Below, in pieces: positions 42,328 to 53,422 of a stretch of DNA of 64,000 bases. Positions within the stretch are counted from its first letter, which is position 1, and each line of letters opens with the position of its first letter. The position numbers and the translations under genes were made by a program. Source of the DNA: Arenicola marina (Eukaryota; Annelida; Polychaeta; Arenicolidae); contig OZ025261.1 of the NCBI GenBank assembly GCA_964019135.1, positions 32,658,029 through 32,722,028 of the forward strand, in the 5' to 3' direction. The notes beneath the pieces were generated by a model. The model was not told the DNA's origin. It searched no databases and saw only the letters and a list, made by a program, of their open reading frames with translations.

Positions 42328-42357
42328 GCCGCCATGACAAAACCGGAAATGACGTCA
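42328..42357 (+). promoter_or_regulatory. YY1-ETS-CRE composite promoter motif
   Basis: GGCCGCCATGAC (YY1-type) is followed by ACCGGAAAT (ETS/GABP-type) overlapping a perfect CRE TGACGTCA at 42350-42357, all within 30 bases. An ATG inside the YY1 site (42334) opens a 78-codon frame (MTKPEMTSSAWRPVADQDQK...) that I do not recognise. This density is characteristic of housekeeping promoters; a first exon here is possible. Confidence 0.45.
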
Positions 42358-42967
42358 TCTGCGTGGAGACCTGTGGCAGATCAAGACCAAAAGCTCGTCG
42401 TGGGCCGACCGGTGCGGGAGTGGGAAGGGGTGGAAGAGGGAAGGGGGGCGGGTGACGTCGTCCGCACGACAGATTGTGACAGGTGTCATAAGTTCCAATG
42501 CTTCCTCGTCTTCTGCACCGGAAGGGCTGGGGTGGGTGGGTGTTCTGGAGTGGCAAGCTGGGTTGGGTAGGTGTGCCGATCCTAGGGTGACGGCTGAGGT
42601 CCACCCACGGGGTGGTTCCTCCTGGGGTGGGGGTCCTGGGATTGTGCCTCCTGTGGGGGCTGGGTGACGGTTGGTGTCCGCCCAGGTGTAGGGGGACGTC
42701 CTGGCAAGGGTAACCGTGTCCAACTAGTCTGTATCTTCTCTGGCTTCGCCTACCTCACCTGTTGGGGAGAACAAAGGGGAAGAGAGCATATTGAGTGAAC
42801 TTGCCAGCAGTATATGTAGAGGGTTTCGCAAGCAAGGAACGTGCGCTTTCCAAGCGATGGTCTTACCATATGGAGCGGCGCCAAAAGGATAAACGGCACT
42901 GATTGATAGTCATCATTAAGGTGAACAAAGGCGTTAATAAATGCAGGTTTTTATTAATAGATGGGTA
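42358..42967. other. Intergenic, no gene seen
   Basis: G-rich on the plus strand to about 42670, otherwise unremarkable. Confidence 0.45.
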
Positions 42968-42981
42968 GTTTAACCATCGAG

Positions 42982-43164
42982 GAATGGAATGTTGGTGTTT
43001 TAGGCCACTTTTGTGCACATACAGGCTAAATTGGGCCAAGGAACCTCCCGAGACGATGAAGGAATGAAACATGCCCCAGATTAGGTGCCCGAGCCCGGAT
43101 TCGAACTCAGGACCTATTGATCTGCGGTCTAGTGCGCTAACCACTACACCAGGGAGGCCCCCCT
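42982..43164 (-). mobile_element. tRNA-derived SINE (family 2), second copy
   Basis: Same element as 39393-39583 with the same A and B boxes; it lacks a short GATGAAG duplication seen in the first. Target-site duplications are GTTTAACCATCGAG (42968-42981) and GTTTAGCCATCGAG (43165-43178), differing at one base. Confidence 0.9.
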
Positions 43165-43178
43165 GTTTAGCCATCGAG

Positions 43179-46100
43179 AACCGGTTGACTATTTGTAGCT
43201 TGGGCAGTTGAAGTAGTTTTAATAGTCAGTGTATTGTCACAAGAACAGAGAAATTACATTAATTCGGTACATTTTGCAAGACGTTTATCGTGACAAGAGC
43301 AAAAGCCAAAGGCTTATTCGCTCGTATTAGGTCACGTGTTTTGAGCTAAAGTCGTTTTTGAAACATTGTTTATTTATGGATAACATGTGTTCACCTTATG
43401 GCACTCCATACTTCCTTATCTTATCGACACGCCTCGCTACTTGAGACTGGTATCGTTCTGACCCTGCAAACACGCCGCCCTACCATGCCCACCCCAGGCG
43501 GCGGGGGGCGGGGCGCGGGTCGGGGGGGGGGGTGTACCGCGGTCTGCCAGACTCAGGGTCACTGCGTTAATGTAACCCTGGTAACAGACACCCCCCTCCC
43601 CCCTGTCCATGGATGTTGACAACCGGAAGTGAGGGTGTCGATGTTGTCTCATTGACTCACAAAGCGATCTAATTACGTCACATTTTTATCCAGCATCCTC
43701 GTTGCCATTGGCGACGAGGTGTGGCCATGGGAGGGTTTCCTCATATCCCGTCTGACGTAAGATGGGGTGACATATAATAGTTGATAAGGAAATAATATAC
43801 TCTGACCAAGGTCGGTGACATTAATAGTGACAAGTTACTAGACTTTGCCGTGACCGGACACGGTATATATACAGTCATCACTCCTCCCCCCTCCACCTCA
43901 CTTCCGGTGTTAAGATAATGTTGGTTCATAAGCGTACACCCAAGAGAATAGGAGGGCGGGCGCGGGGCTAGGATGGGAGAGGGCGGGGGAGGGGGGGGGG
44001 AGGGGGGGGGGCGCTGTAATTGTCGCTTAATATTGTTGTATGAGGGGAAGGTCAAATGCATTGCTGACCCCCACCCCTAAAGTGGTTAATTTAGGGCTCT
44101 TTCCGAATCCCATGCCATTATGAGCCTCGGCTGGGACACCCCCCCCCCTCCCCACCTCCCCACGTCAACCCATCTCCCCCACCTCTCCCGCCTCCCCGCC
44201 TCCCGCCCGCGTCATTGCTGGGACCGAACGAGGAGGCCTCGCGAAACAATATAGACCCCTCATCATTCAAAACATGTGTACATTAGTGGAAATCTTATTG
44301 GGTTTATTGCCAGCCTCGCTGATGGAACGTGGTACCTTCCTACCTATGCACTGAAAGCAACAGGTCGATCGAAATCTCTAAAGGGAAGCAAAAAAGGGGA
44401 AAAAACGAAGTCGGATAATGTTGTAATTTCACCTAGTTTAATCCCACGGGGGTTATTTGTGGGATACAGGAGATGGGTTGGGGAGGGAGGGAGTGGGGGG
44501 GGGGGGGGGCTACCTATCCCCAGGGCAGACTGACATGGGGACAGACCCCTGGCATAATGACCAATCCACCAGGAAACGTCGCCCACCGTAAAAACCAGCC
44601 AAACGGAGGAAAGGAGAGACAGGGGAAACCACACCAGAGAACCTGGGAAGAAATTAACTGGGTAGTGAACAGGTTGTTGGAGCAGTAATGAAGCTGCCGG
44701 GTGCCGTAGTTGGATTTCGTCTGGCCTAATTCTTAGCAAATGGAGAATTATATCAGGGTGTCCCCGCCTTTACCGCGTCTCCGAGTGGCTTTAATCTGGG
44801 CGAACTGCCTACAGTGTTACCCGTGAACTGATGCCGTCGGGCTTGCAAGAATAAGGATTGTCCCGAAAAGGTCAAAGGGATACCACGCGGACGGGCATGA
44901 TCAATTAATCGACCGCGGCAGAAGGCTCAGCGACTCGTGGCCTTTCCTTCTGGAGGGAAAGCCAACTGTATTGCATCAATAAAGTCGCACGTATTTTTTG
45001 GGGTGCTACAAAAAAAGTGTGACTCCGGATAATGAGAGAGTTCAATTCTATTTAGAGTCCCGCGGTTGTCGTCTGCTGCTGTCGTATGGCGCGAAAGGCA
45101 TCCGCGCGGGCTCTATGCGGTCTTCAGTCAGAATTAATGTAGCAGGTCCAAAGGCTGACCGAATACGCGTAAAAAAAATACATAAGTGATGTTACCGTAC
45201 ATCAAGTTGTCATGAATATTTAAAACCGTCATATGGTAACCGTGCGTCTTGTTTTTTTAAAATTATAATAAGCAATTTCGCGAGAAATTACATGGGAAAT
45301 ATACATGTTTTCGCACACTCAGAGACCGACATTTTTGTCGATGTGACACTAACTGAGCTACCGACTGAGATAAGGAATCCTTTTGCGACCCTACTTAAGT
45401 CCTACAGATCTTTCCTTGGCATATCTTTGTTTTCTGAGTACATGTTACAGGGTGTTTATGTTGGAGTGTACGAAGGGCTCTCCGTAATTGGTGAATTTGT
45501 TGGGGGGAGCTGTGAGGGATAAGGGAAGGTGGGGGACTGGAAGGTGATAGGGTAGGGGGAGGGGGCTGGGGTGTGGGTGAGAGACGGGGGTGATGAGGTG
45601 GAAGAGACACAGCCGGTGACCAGCGAGTGGGGGAGAGAGGGGGGGAGCTGGATGGGTGGGTGTGCAAATGGTCATACGATGATTAAATGTTAGCCTGCAA
45701 TTCCAGTGGCTGGTGCTACAAAATAGGGAGGCGTTCGCGATACAGTATTAATTCACACAATCAACATCAGTTATCATAACAATAAAAAACAGGTAAATGG
45801 CGACAATAAACCTCGATCCTTGCGCTAAACAGGCGCTAATATGGAGTAAGGGTGAGGGTTTCCGCCGGTAGGGGGCGTGTTGGAGTGCTCTCCCTGGTGC
45901 CTTGGGGTTGCTACCACTCGAGTCCTCAGCATAACGGCTTCAAACCTATACAGACGACTGAAATAAATATGCCGTTTACGATGCAGCTCTGATCACCCAG
46001 AGAGAGAGAAAGACCACTTTATGCGGTGATAGACCAAGTTTTCTACTTTATTGAAAACGACCCCTCACCCTGTGACGGCCCTCAGAGTCCGATCACTGCC

Positions 46101-46779
46101 ATTCTCGAATAAAACAATCACAGAAAACTGATATTTTCTATCGAACTCCACATGTTGGTGTCCAAAGTGGTGAAGTAAATATATGTTTCATTTATTTGGC
46201 GGTTCTTGCCAATATACAGTCTGTTTTGTCAGCTAATGTCCGTGGTGCCCCTTTTGTTACATTCCGAACCCCTTTTTTATGCCCGTGCACAAAGTTAGTG
46301 TGCTTTGAGTACGCGATCAATATAAGTAAATAAATAAATCTAATCAGAGGCTGTATTTTGGGCGCCTCCGCGATTATATAATGATCTGTGACAGTGGCGA
46401 GTTGGTAAAATCCATCCGGTTGTATGTTGTGTGCTACTGGCGGTTGAGGTGTCAGATTTAGGTGCGGGGTGGGGGGAGGGGGTGGTGCCAGGTTCGTAAT
46501 ACCCTGGTAATGAATGTATAAGTAGAGGGGTACGTAGGGGCGGGGGGGGGCGTCGAGTTGGCGGACATAAGACGCTATGGACCCCGCGAAGAGCGACGGG
46601 TGAGTCAGTCTCGGTGTGACATCCGTCAATGAATCCCTCCCATGTGTATACAACAGACAAGATCCCCGGCAGGAGGTGGCTCCCTCTATCGAGTGGCGCA
46701 GCACATATCAGCTGTCACGTCAGGGGGTCGAGTCAATGATGGGGTGAGTCCTGTGGGAGAGGGCGAAGTGACTAACGGC
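43179..46779. other. Intergenic, no convincing gene
   Basis: G/C runs at 43504-43535, 43985-44013, 44140-44150 and 44495-44509. A weak CTCF-like CCGGTAGGGGGCGTG lies at 45865-45879. The plus frame from ATG 45292 (MGNIHVFAHSETDIFVDVTL...) is the most protein-like here but has no recognised domain and ends in low complexity. G-rich 45490-45660. Confidence 0.45.
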
Positions 46780-49700
46780 AGTCAGAGGGAAGGAAGGGGA
46801 CGCGGAGCCGGTCAGAGGGAAGGAAGGGGACACGGAGCCGGTCAGAGGGAAGGAAGGGGACACGGAGCCGGTCAGAGGGAAGGAAGGGGACACGGAGCCG
46901 GTCAGAAGGAAGGAAGGGGACACGGAGCCGGTCAGAGGGAAGGAAGGGGACACGGAGCCGGTCAGAGGGAAGGAAGGGGACACGGAGCCGGTCAGAGGGA
47001 AGGAAGGGGACACGGAGCCGGTCAGAGGGAAGGAAGGGGACACGGAGCCGGTCAGAGGGAAGGAAGGGGACACGGAGCCGGTCAGAGGGAAGGAAGGGGA
47101 CACGGAGCCGGTCAGAGCGACGGAAGGGGACAAGGAGCCGGTCAGAGGGAAGGAAGGGGACACGGAGCCGGTCAGAGGGAAGGAAGGGGACACGGAGCCG
47201 GTCAGAGGGAAGGAAGGGGACACGGAGCCGGTCAGAAGGAAGGAAGGGGACACGGAGCCGGTCAGAGGAAAGGAAGGGGACACGGAGCCGGTCAGAGCGA
47301 CGGAAGGGGACAAGGAGCCGGTCAGAGGGAAGGAAGGGGACACGGAGCCGGTCAGAGGGAAGGAAGGGGACACGGAGCCGGTCATAGGGAAGGAAGGGGA
47401 CACGGAGCCGGTCAGAGGGAAGGAAGGGGACACGGAGCCGGTCAGAGGGAAGGAAGGGGACACGGAGCCGGTCAGAGGGAAGGAAGGGGACACGGAGCCG
47501 GTCAGAGGGAAGGAAGGGGACACGGAGCCGGTCAGAGGGAAGGAAGGGGACACGGAGCCGGTCAGAGGGAAGGAAGGGGACACGGAGCCGGTCAGAGGGA
47601 AGGAAGGGGACACGGAGCCGGTCAGAGGGAAGGAAGGGGACACGGAGCCGGTCAGAGGGAAGGAAGGGGACACGGAGCCGGTCAGAGGGAAGGAAAGGGA
47701 CACGGAGCCGTTCAGAGGGAAGGAAGGGGACACGGAGCCGGTCAGAGGGAAGGAAGGGGACACGGAGCCGGTCAGAGGGAAGGAAGGGGAGACGAAGCCA
47801 GTCAGAGGGAAGGAAGGGGACACGGAGCCGGTCAGAGGGAAGGAAGGGGACACGGAGCCGGTCAGAGGGAAGGAAGGGGACACGGAGCCGGTCAGAGGGA
47901 AGGAAGGGGACACGGAGCCGGTCAGAGGGAAGGAAAGGGACACGGAGCCGTTCAGAGGGAAGGAAGGGGACACGGAGCCGGTCAGAGGGAAGGAAGGGGA
48001 CACGGAGCCGGTCAGAGGGAAGGAAGGGGAGACGAAGCCAGTCAGAGGGAAGGAAGGGGACACGGAGCCGGTCAGAGGGAAGGAAGGGGACACGGAGCCG
48101 GTCAGAGGGAAGGAAGGGGACACGGAGCCGGTCAGAGGGAAGGAAGGGGACACGGAGCCGGTCAGAGGGAAGGAAGGGGACACGGAGCCGGTCAGAGGGA
48201 AGGAAGGGGACATGGAGCCGGTCAGAGGGAAGGAAAGGGACACGGAGCCGTTCAGAGGGAAGGAAGAGGACACGGAGCCGGTCAGAGGGAAGGAAGGGGA
48301 CACGGAGCCGGTCAGAGGGAAGGAAGGGGACACGGAGCCGGTCAGAGGGAAGGAAAGGGACACGGAGCCGGTCAGAGGGAAGGAAGGGGACACGGAGCCG
48401 GTCAGAGGGAAGGAAGGGGAGACGAAGCCAGTCAGAGGGAAGGAAGGGGACACGGAGCCGGTCAGAGGGAAGGAAGGGGACACGGAGCCGGTCAGAGGGA
48501 AGGAAGGGGACACGGAGCCGGTCAGAGGGAAGGAAGGGGACACGGAGCCGGTCAGAGGGAAGGAAGGGGACACGGAGCCGGTCAGAGGGAAGGAAGGGGA
48601 CACGGAGCCGGTCAGAGGGAAGGAAGGGGACACGGAGCCGGTCAGAGGGAAGGAAGGGGACACGGAGCCGGTCAGAGGGAAGGAAGGGGACACGGAGCCG
48701 GTCAGAGGGAAGGAAAGGGACACGGAGCCGTTCAGAGGGAAGGAAGGGGACACGGAGCCGGTCAGAGGGAAGGAAGGGGACACGGAGCCGGTCAGAGGGA
48801 AGGAAGGGGAGACGAAGCCAGTCAGAGGGAAGGAAGGGGACACGGAGCCGGTCAGAGGGAAGGAAGGGGACACGGAGCCGGTCAGAGGGAAGGAAGGGGA
48901 CCCGGAGCCGGTCAGAGGGAAGGAAGGGGACACGGAGCCGGTTAGAGGGAAGGAAGGGGACACGGAGCCGGTCAGAGGGAAGGAAGGGGACACGGAGCCG
49001 ATCAGAGGGAAGGAAGGGGACACGGAGCCGGTCAGAGGGAAGGAAGGGGACACGGAGCCGATCAGAGGGAAGGAAGGGGACACGGAGCCGGTCAGAGGGA
49101 AGGAAGGGGACACGGAGCCGGTCAGAGGGAAGGAAGGGGACACGGAGCCGGTCAGAGGGAAGGAAGGGGACACGGAGCCGGTCAGAGGGAAGGAAGGGGA
49201 CACGGAGCCAGTCAGAGGGAAACGAGCATGGAGCCGATCAGAGGGAAGGAAGGGGACACGGAGCCGGTCAGAGGGAAGGAAGGGGACACGGAGCCGGTCA
49301 GAGGGAAGGAAGGGGACACGGAGCCGGTTAGAGGGAAGGAAGGGGACACGGAGCCGGTCAGAGGGAAGGAAGGGGACACGGAGCCGGTCAGAGGGAAGGA
49401 AGGGGACACGGAGCCGGTCAGAGGGAAGGAAGGGGACACGGAGCCGGTCAGAGGGAAGGAAGGGGACGCGGAGCCGGTCAGAGGGAAGGAAGGGGACACG
49501 GAGCCGGTTAGAGGGAAGGAAGGGGAGACGGAGCCGGTCAGAGGGAAAGAAGGGGACACGGAGCCGGTCAGAGGGAAGGAAGGGGACACGGAGCCGGTCA
49601 GAGGGAAGGAAGGGGACACGGAGCCGGTCAGAGGGAAGGAAGGGGACACGGAGCCAGTCAGAGGGAAGGAAGGGGACACGGAGCCGGTCAGAGGGAAGGA

Positions 49701-52700
49701 AGGGGACACGGAGCCGGTCAGAGGGAAGGAAGGGGACACGGAGCCGGTCAGAGGGAAGGAAGGGGACACGGAGCCAGTCAGAGGGAAGGAAGGGGACACG
49801 GAGCCAGTCAGAGGGAAGGAAGGGGACACGGAGCCGGTCAGAGGGAAGGAAGGGGACACGGAGCCGGTCAGAGGGAAGGAAGGGGACACGGAGCCGGTCA
49901 GAGGGAAGGAAGGGGACACGGAGCCGGTTAGAGGGAAGGAAGGGGACACGGAGCCGGTCAGAGGGAAGGAAGGGGACACGGAGCCGGTTAGAGGGAAGGA
50001 AGGGGACACGGAGCCGGTCAGAGGGAAGGAAGGGGACACGGAGCCGGTCAGAGGGAAGGAAGGGGACACGGAGCCGGTCAGAGGGAAGGAAGGGGACACG
50101 GAGCCGGTCAGAGGGAAGGAAGGGGACACGGAGCCGGTCAGAGGGAAGGAAGGGGACACGGAGCCGGTCAGAGGGAAGGAAGGGGACACGGAGCCGGTCA
50201 GAGGGAAGGAAGGGGACACGGAGCCGGTCAGAGGGAAGGAAGGGGACACGGAGCCGGTCAGAGGGAAGGAAGGGGACACGGAGCCGGTCAGAGGGAAGGA
50301 AGGGGACACGGAGCCGGTCAGAGGGAAGGAAGGGGACACGGAGCCGGTCAGAGGGAAGAAAGGGGACACGGAGCCGGTTAGAGGGAAGGAAGGGGACACG
50401 GAGCCGGTCAGAGGGAAGGAAGGGGACACGGAGCCGGTCAGAGGGAAGGAAGGGGACACGGAGCCGGTCAGAGGGAAGGAAGGGGACACGGAGCCGGTTA
50501 GAGGGAAGGAAGGGGACACGGAGCCGGTCAGAGGGAAGGAAGGGGACACGGAGCCGGTCAGAGGGAAGGAAGGGGACACGGGGCCGATCAGAGGGAAGGA
50601 AGGGGACACGGAGCCGGTCATAGGGAAGGAAGGGGACACGGAGCCGGTCAGAGGGAAGGAAGGGGACACGGAGCCGGTCAGAGGGAAGGAAGGGGACACG
50701 GAGCCGGGCAGAGGGAAGGAAGGGGACACGGAGCCAGTCAGAGGGAAGGAAGGGGACACGGAGCCGGTCAGAGGGAAGGAAGGGGACACGGAGCCGGTCA
50801 GAGGGAAGGAAGGGGACACGGAGCCGGTCAGAGGGAAGGAAGGGGACACGGAGCCGGTCAGAGGGAAGGAAGGGGACACGGAGCCGGTCAGAGGGAAGGA
50901 AGGGGACACGGAGCCGGTCAGAGGGAAGGAAGGGGACACGGAGCCGGTCAGAGGGAAGGAAGGGGACACGGAGCCGGTTAGAGGGAAGGAAGGGGACACG
51001 GAGCCGGTCCGAGGGAAGGAAGGGGACACGGAGCCGGGCAGAGGGAAGGAAGGGGACACGGAGCCGGTCAGAGGGAAGGAAGGGGACACGGAGCCGGTCA
51101 GAGGGAAGGAAGGGGACACGGAGCCGGTCAGAGGGAAGGAAGGGGACACGGAGCCGGTCAGAGGGAAACGAGCATGGAGCCGGTCAGAGGGAAGGAAGGG
51201 GACACGGAGCCGGTCAGAGGGAAGGAAGGGGACACGGAGCCGGTCAGAGGGAAGGAAGGGGACACGGAGCCGGTCAGAAGGAAGGAAGGGGACACGGAGC
51301 CGGTCAGAGGGAAGGAAGGGGACACGGAGCCGGGCAGAGGGAAGGAAGGGGACACGGAGCCAGTCAGAGGGAAGGAAGGGGACACGGAGCCGGTCAGAGG
51401 GAAGGAAGGGGACACGGAGCCGGTCAGAGGGAAGGAAGGGGACACGGAGCCGGTCAGAGGGAAGGAAGGGGACACGGAGCCGGTCAGAGGGAAGGAAGGG
51501 GACACGGAGCCGGTCAGAGGGAAGGAAGGGGACACGGAGCCGGTCAGAGGGAAGGAAGGGGACACGGAGCCGGTCAGAGGGAAGGAAGGGGACATGGAGC
51601 CGGTCAGAGGGAAGGAAAGGGACACGGAGCCGGTCAGAGGGAAGGAAGGGGACACGGAGCCGGTCAGAGGGAAGGAAGGGGACACGGAGCCGGTCAGAGG
51701 GAAGGAAGGGGACACGGAGCCGGTCAGAAGGAAGGAAGGGGACACGGAGCCGGTCAGAGAGAAGGAAGGGGACACGGAGCCGGTTAGAGGGAAGGAAGGG
51801 GACACGGAGCCGGTCAGAGGAAAGGAAGGGGACACGGAGCCGGTTAGAGGGAAGGAAGGGGACACGGAGCCGGTCAGAGGGAAGGAAGGGGACGCGGAGC
51901 CGGTCAGAAGGAAGAAAGGGGACACGGAGCCGGTCAGAGGGAAGGAAGGGGACACGGAGCCGGTCAGAGAGAAGGAAGGGGACACGGAGCCGGTCAGAGA
52001 GAAGGAAGGGGACACGGAGCCGGTTAGAGGGAAGGAAGGGGACACGGAGCCGGTCAGAGGGAAGGAAGGGAACATGGAGCCGGTCAGAGGGAAGGAAGGG
52101 GACACGGAGCCGGTCAGAGGGAAGGAAGGGGACACGGAGCCGGTCAGAGGGAAGGAAGGGGACACGGAGCCGGTCAGAGGGAAGGAAGGGGACACGGAGC
52201 CGGTTAGAGGGAAGGAAGGGGACACGGAGCCGGTTAGAGCGAAGGAAGGGGACACGGAGCCGGTCAGAGGGAAGGAAGGGGACACGGAGCCGGTCAGAGG
52301 GAAGGAAGGGGACACGGAGCCGCTCAGAGGGAAGGAAGGGGACACGGAGCCGGTCAGAGGGAAGGAAGGGGACACGGAGCCGGTCAGAGGGAAGGAAGGG
52401 GACACGGAGCCGGTCAGAGGGAAGGAAGGGGACGCGGAGCCGGTCAGAGGGAAGGAAGGGGACACGGAGCCGGTCAGAGGGAAGGAAGGGGACACGGAGC
52501 CGGTCAGAGGGAAGGAAGGGGACACGGAGCCGGTCAGAGGGAAGGAAGGGGACACGGAGCCGGTTAGAGGGAAGGAAGGGGACACGGAGCCGGTCAGAGG
52601 GAAGGAAGGGGACACGGAGCCGGTCAGAGGGAAGGAAGGGGACACGGAGCCGGTTAGAGGGAAGGAAGGGGACACGGAGCCGGTCAGAGGGAAGAAAGGG

Positions 52701-52830
52701 GACACGGAGCCGGTCAGAGGGAAGGAAGGGGACACGGAGCCGGTCAGAGGGAAGGAAGGGGACACGGAGCCGGTCAGAGGGAAGGAAGGGGACACGGAGC
52801 CGGTCAGAGGGAAGGAAGGGGACAGGGAGC
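46780..52830. repeat. Large minisatellite, 30-bp unit
   Basis: About 200 copies of GGTCAGAGGGAAGGAAGGGG followed by ACACGGAGCC, mostly over 93% identical. The plus strand holds a 17-base purine run in each unit. Five of six frames of the consensus lack stops, which explains open frames of up to about 1200 codons on both strands (GKEGDTEPVR, SEGRKGTRSR or REGRGHGAGQ repeats on plus, SVSPSFPLTG on minus). Overlapping open frames on both strands and no flanking exons argue against a gene. Two shortened 26-bp units (with AAACGAGCATGG) at about 49209 and 51155 shift all frames. Confidence 0.97.
49221..51176. repeat. 1946-bp higher-order repeat in 30-bp array
   Basis: The unique marker AACGAGCATG occurs at 49221 and 51167, 1946 bp apart, exactly 64 units of 30 bp plus the 26-bp unit itself. 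This points to a segmental duplication or a large unequal exchange rather than two identical deletions. Confidence 0.75.
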
Positions 52831-52831
52831 G

Positions 52832-53266
52832 AATTTTAGATATCTTGAATTCAATTTCAGATATCTTGAATTCAATTTCAGATATCTTGAATTCAATTTC
52901 AGATATCTTGAATTCAATTTCAGATATCTTGAATTCATTTTAAGATATCTTCAAATCATTTTAAGATATCTTTAAATCATTTTAAGATATCTTCAAATCA
53001 TTTTAAGATATCTTCAAATCATTTTAAGATATCTTCAAATCATTTTAAGATATCTTGAATTCAATTTCAGATATCTGAAATTACTTACTACTTCCAATCT
53101 CAATTGTATTCCAGATATCTTAAATTGAATTAAACATATCTTAAAATGATTTGCAGATATCTTGAAATCACACCTATTTTTGACGAGAAAAAATAGATGT
53201 GTCACATATCTTGAATTTAATTCAAGATATCTTGAATTGGTAATTTTTTATTAAAACGGCTTGCGA
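52832..53266. mobile_element. Truncated relative of the GATATC TIR element
   Basis: Units of ATATCTTGAATTCAATTTCAG and ATTTTAAGATATCTTCAAATC lead into AAAAATAGATGTGTCACATA and a terminus identical in layout to the right end at 17843, stopping with CGGCTTGCGA before TA (53267-53268). The opposite terminus and core are missing; the array starts abruptly at the end of the 30-bp minisatellite. Confidence 0.8.
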
Positions 53267-53422
53267 TACACGCCGGCAGCCAGGCCAATGTTAGACTGTC
53301 ACAGTTGGTGTCTCACCAGCGTTCATCAGTACAGGTGTCTGGACAAGGTACCTGACCCTGAATATATGTGTGGTCGCAGGGTAAAGATCTTATGTCTTGC
53401 TTCGCAAAAAGTAGGAGGTGCT

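Noticed and set aside
46642..52943. Very long open frames (up to about 1200 codons) on both strands of the 30-bp array, with decapeptide repeats such as GKEGDTEPVR and SVSPSFPLTG
   Set aside because: A 30-bp unit is a multiple of three and five of its six consensus frames lack stops, so long frames follow automatically. They overlap on both strands, shift frame at the two 26-bp units, and have no recognisable exons on either side. Only transcript or peptide data would change this.
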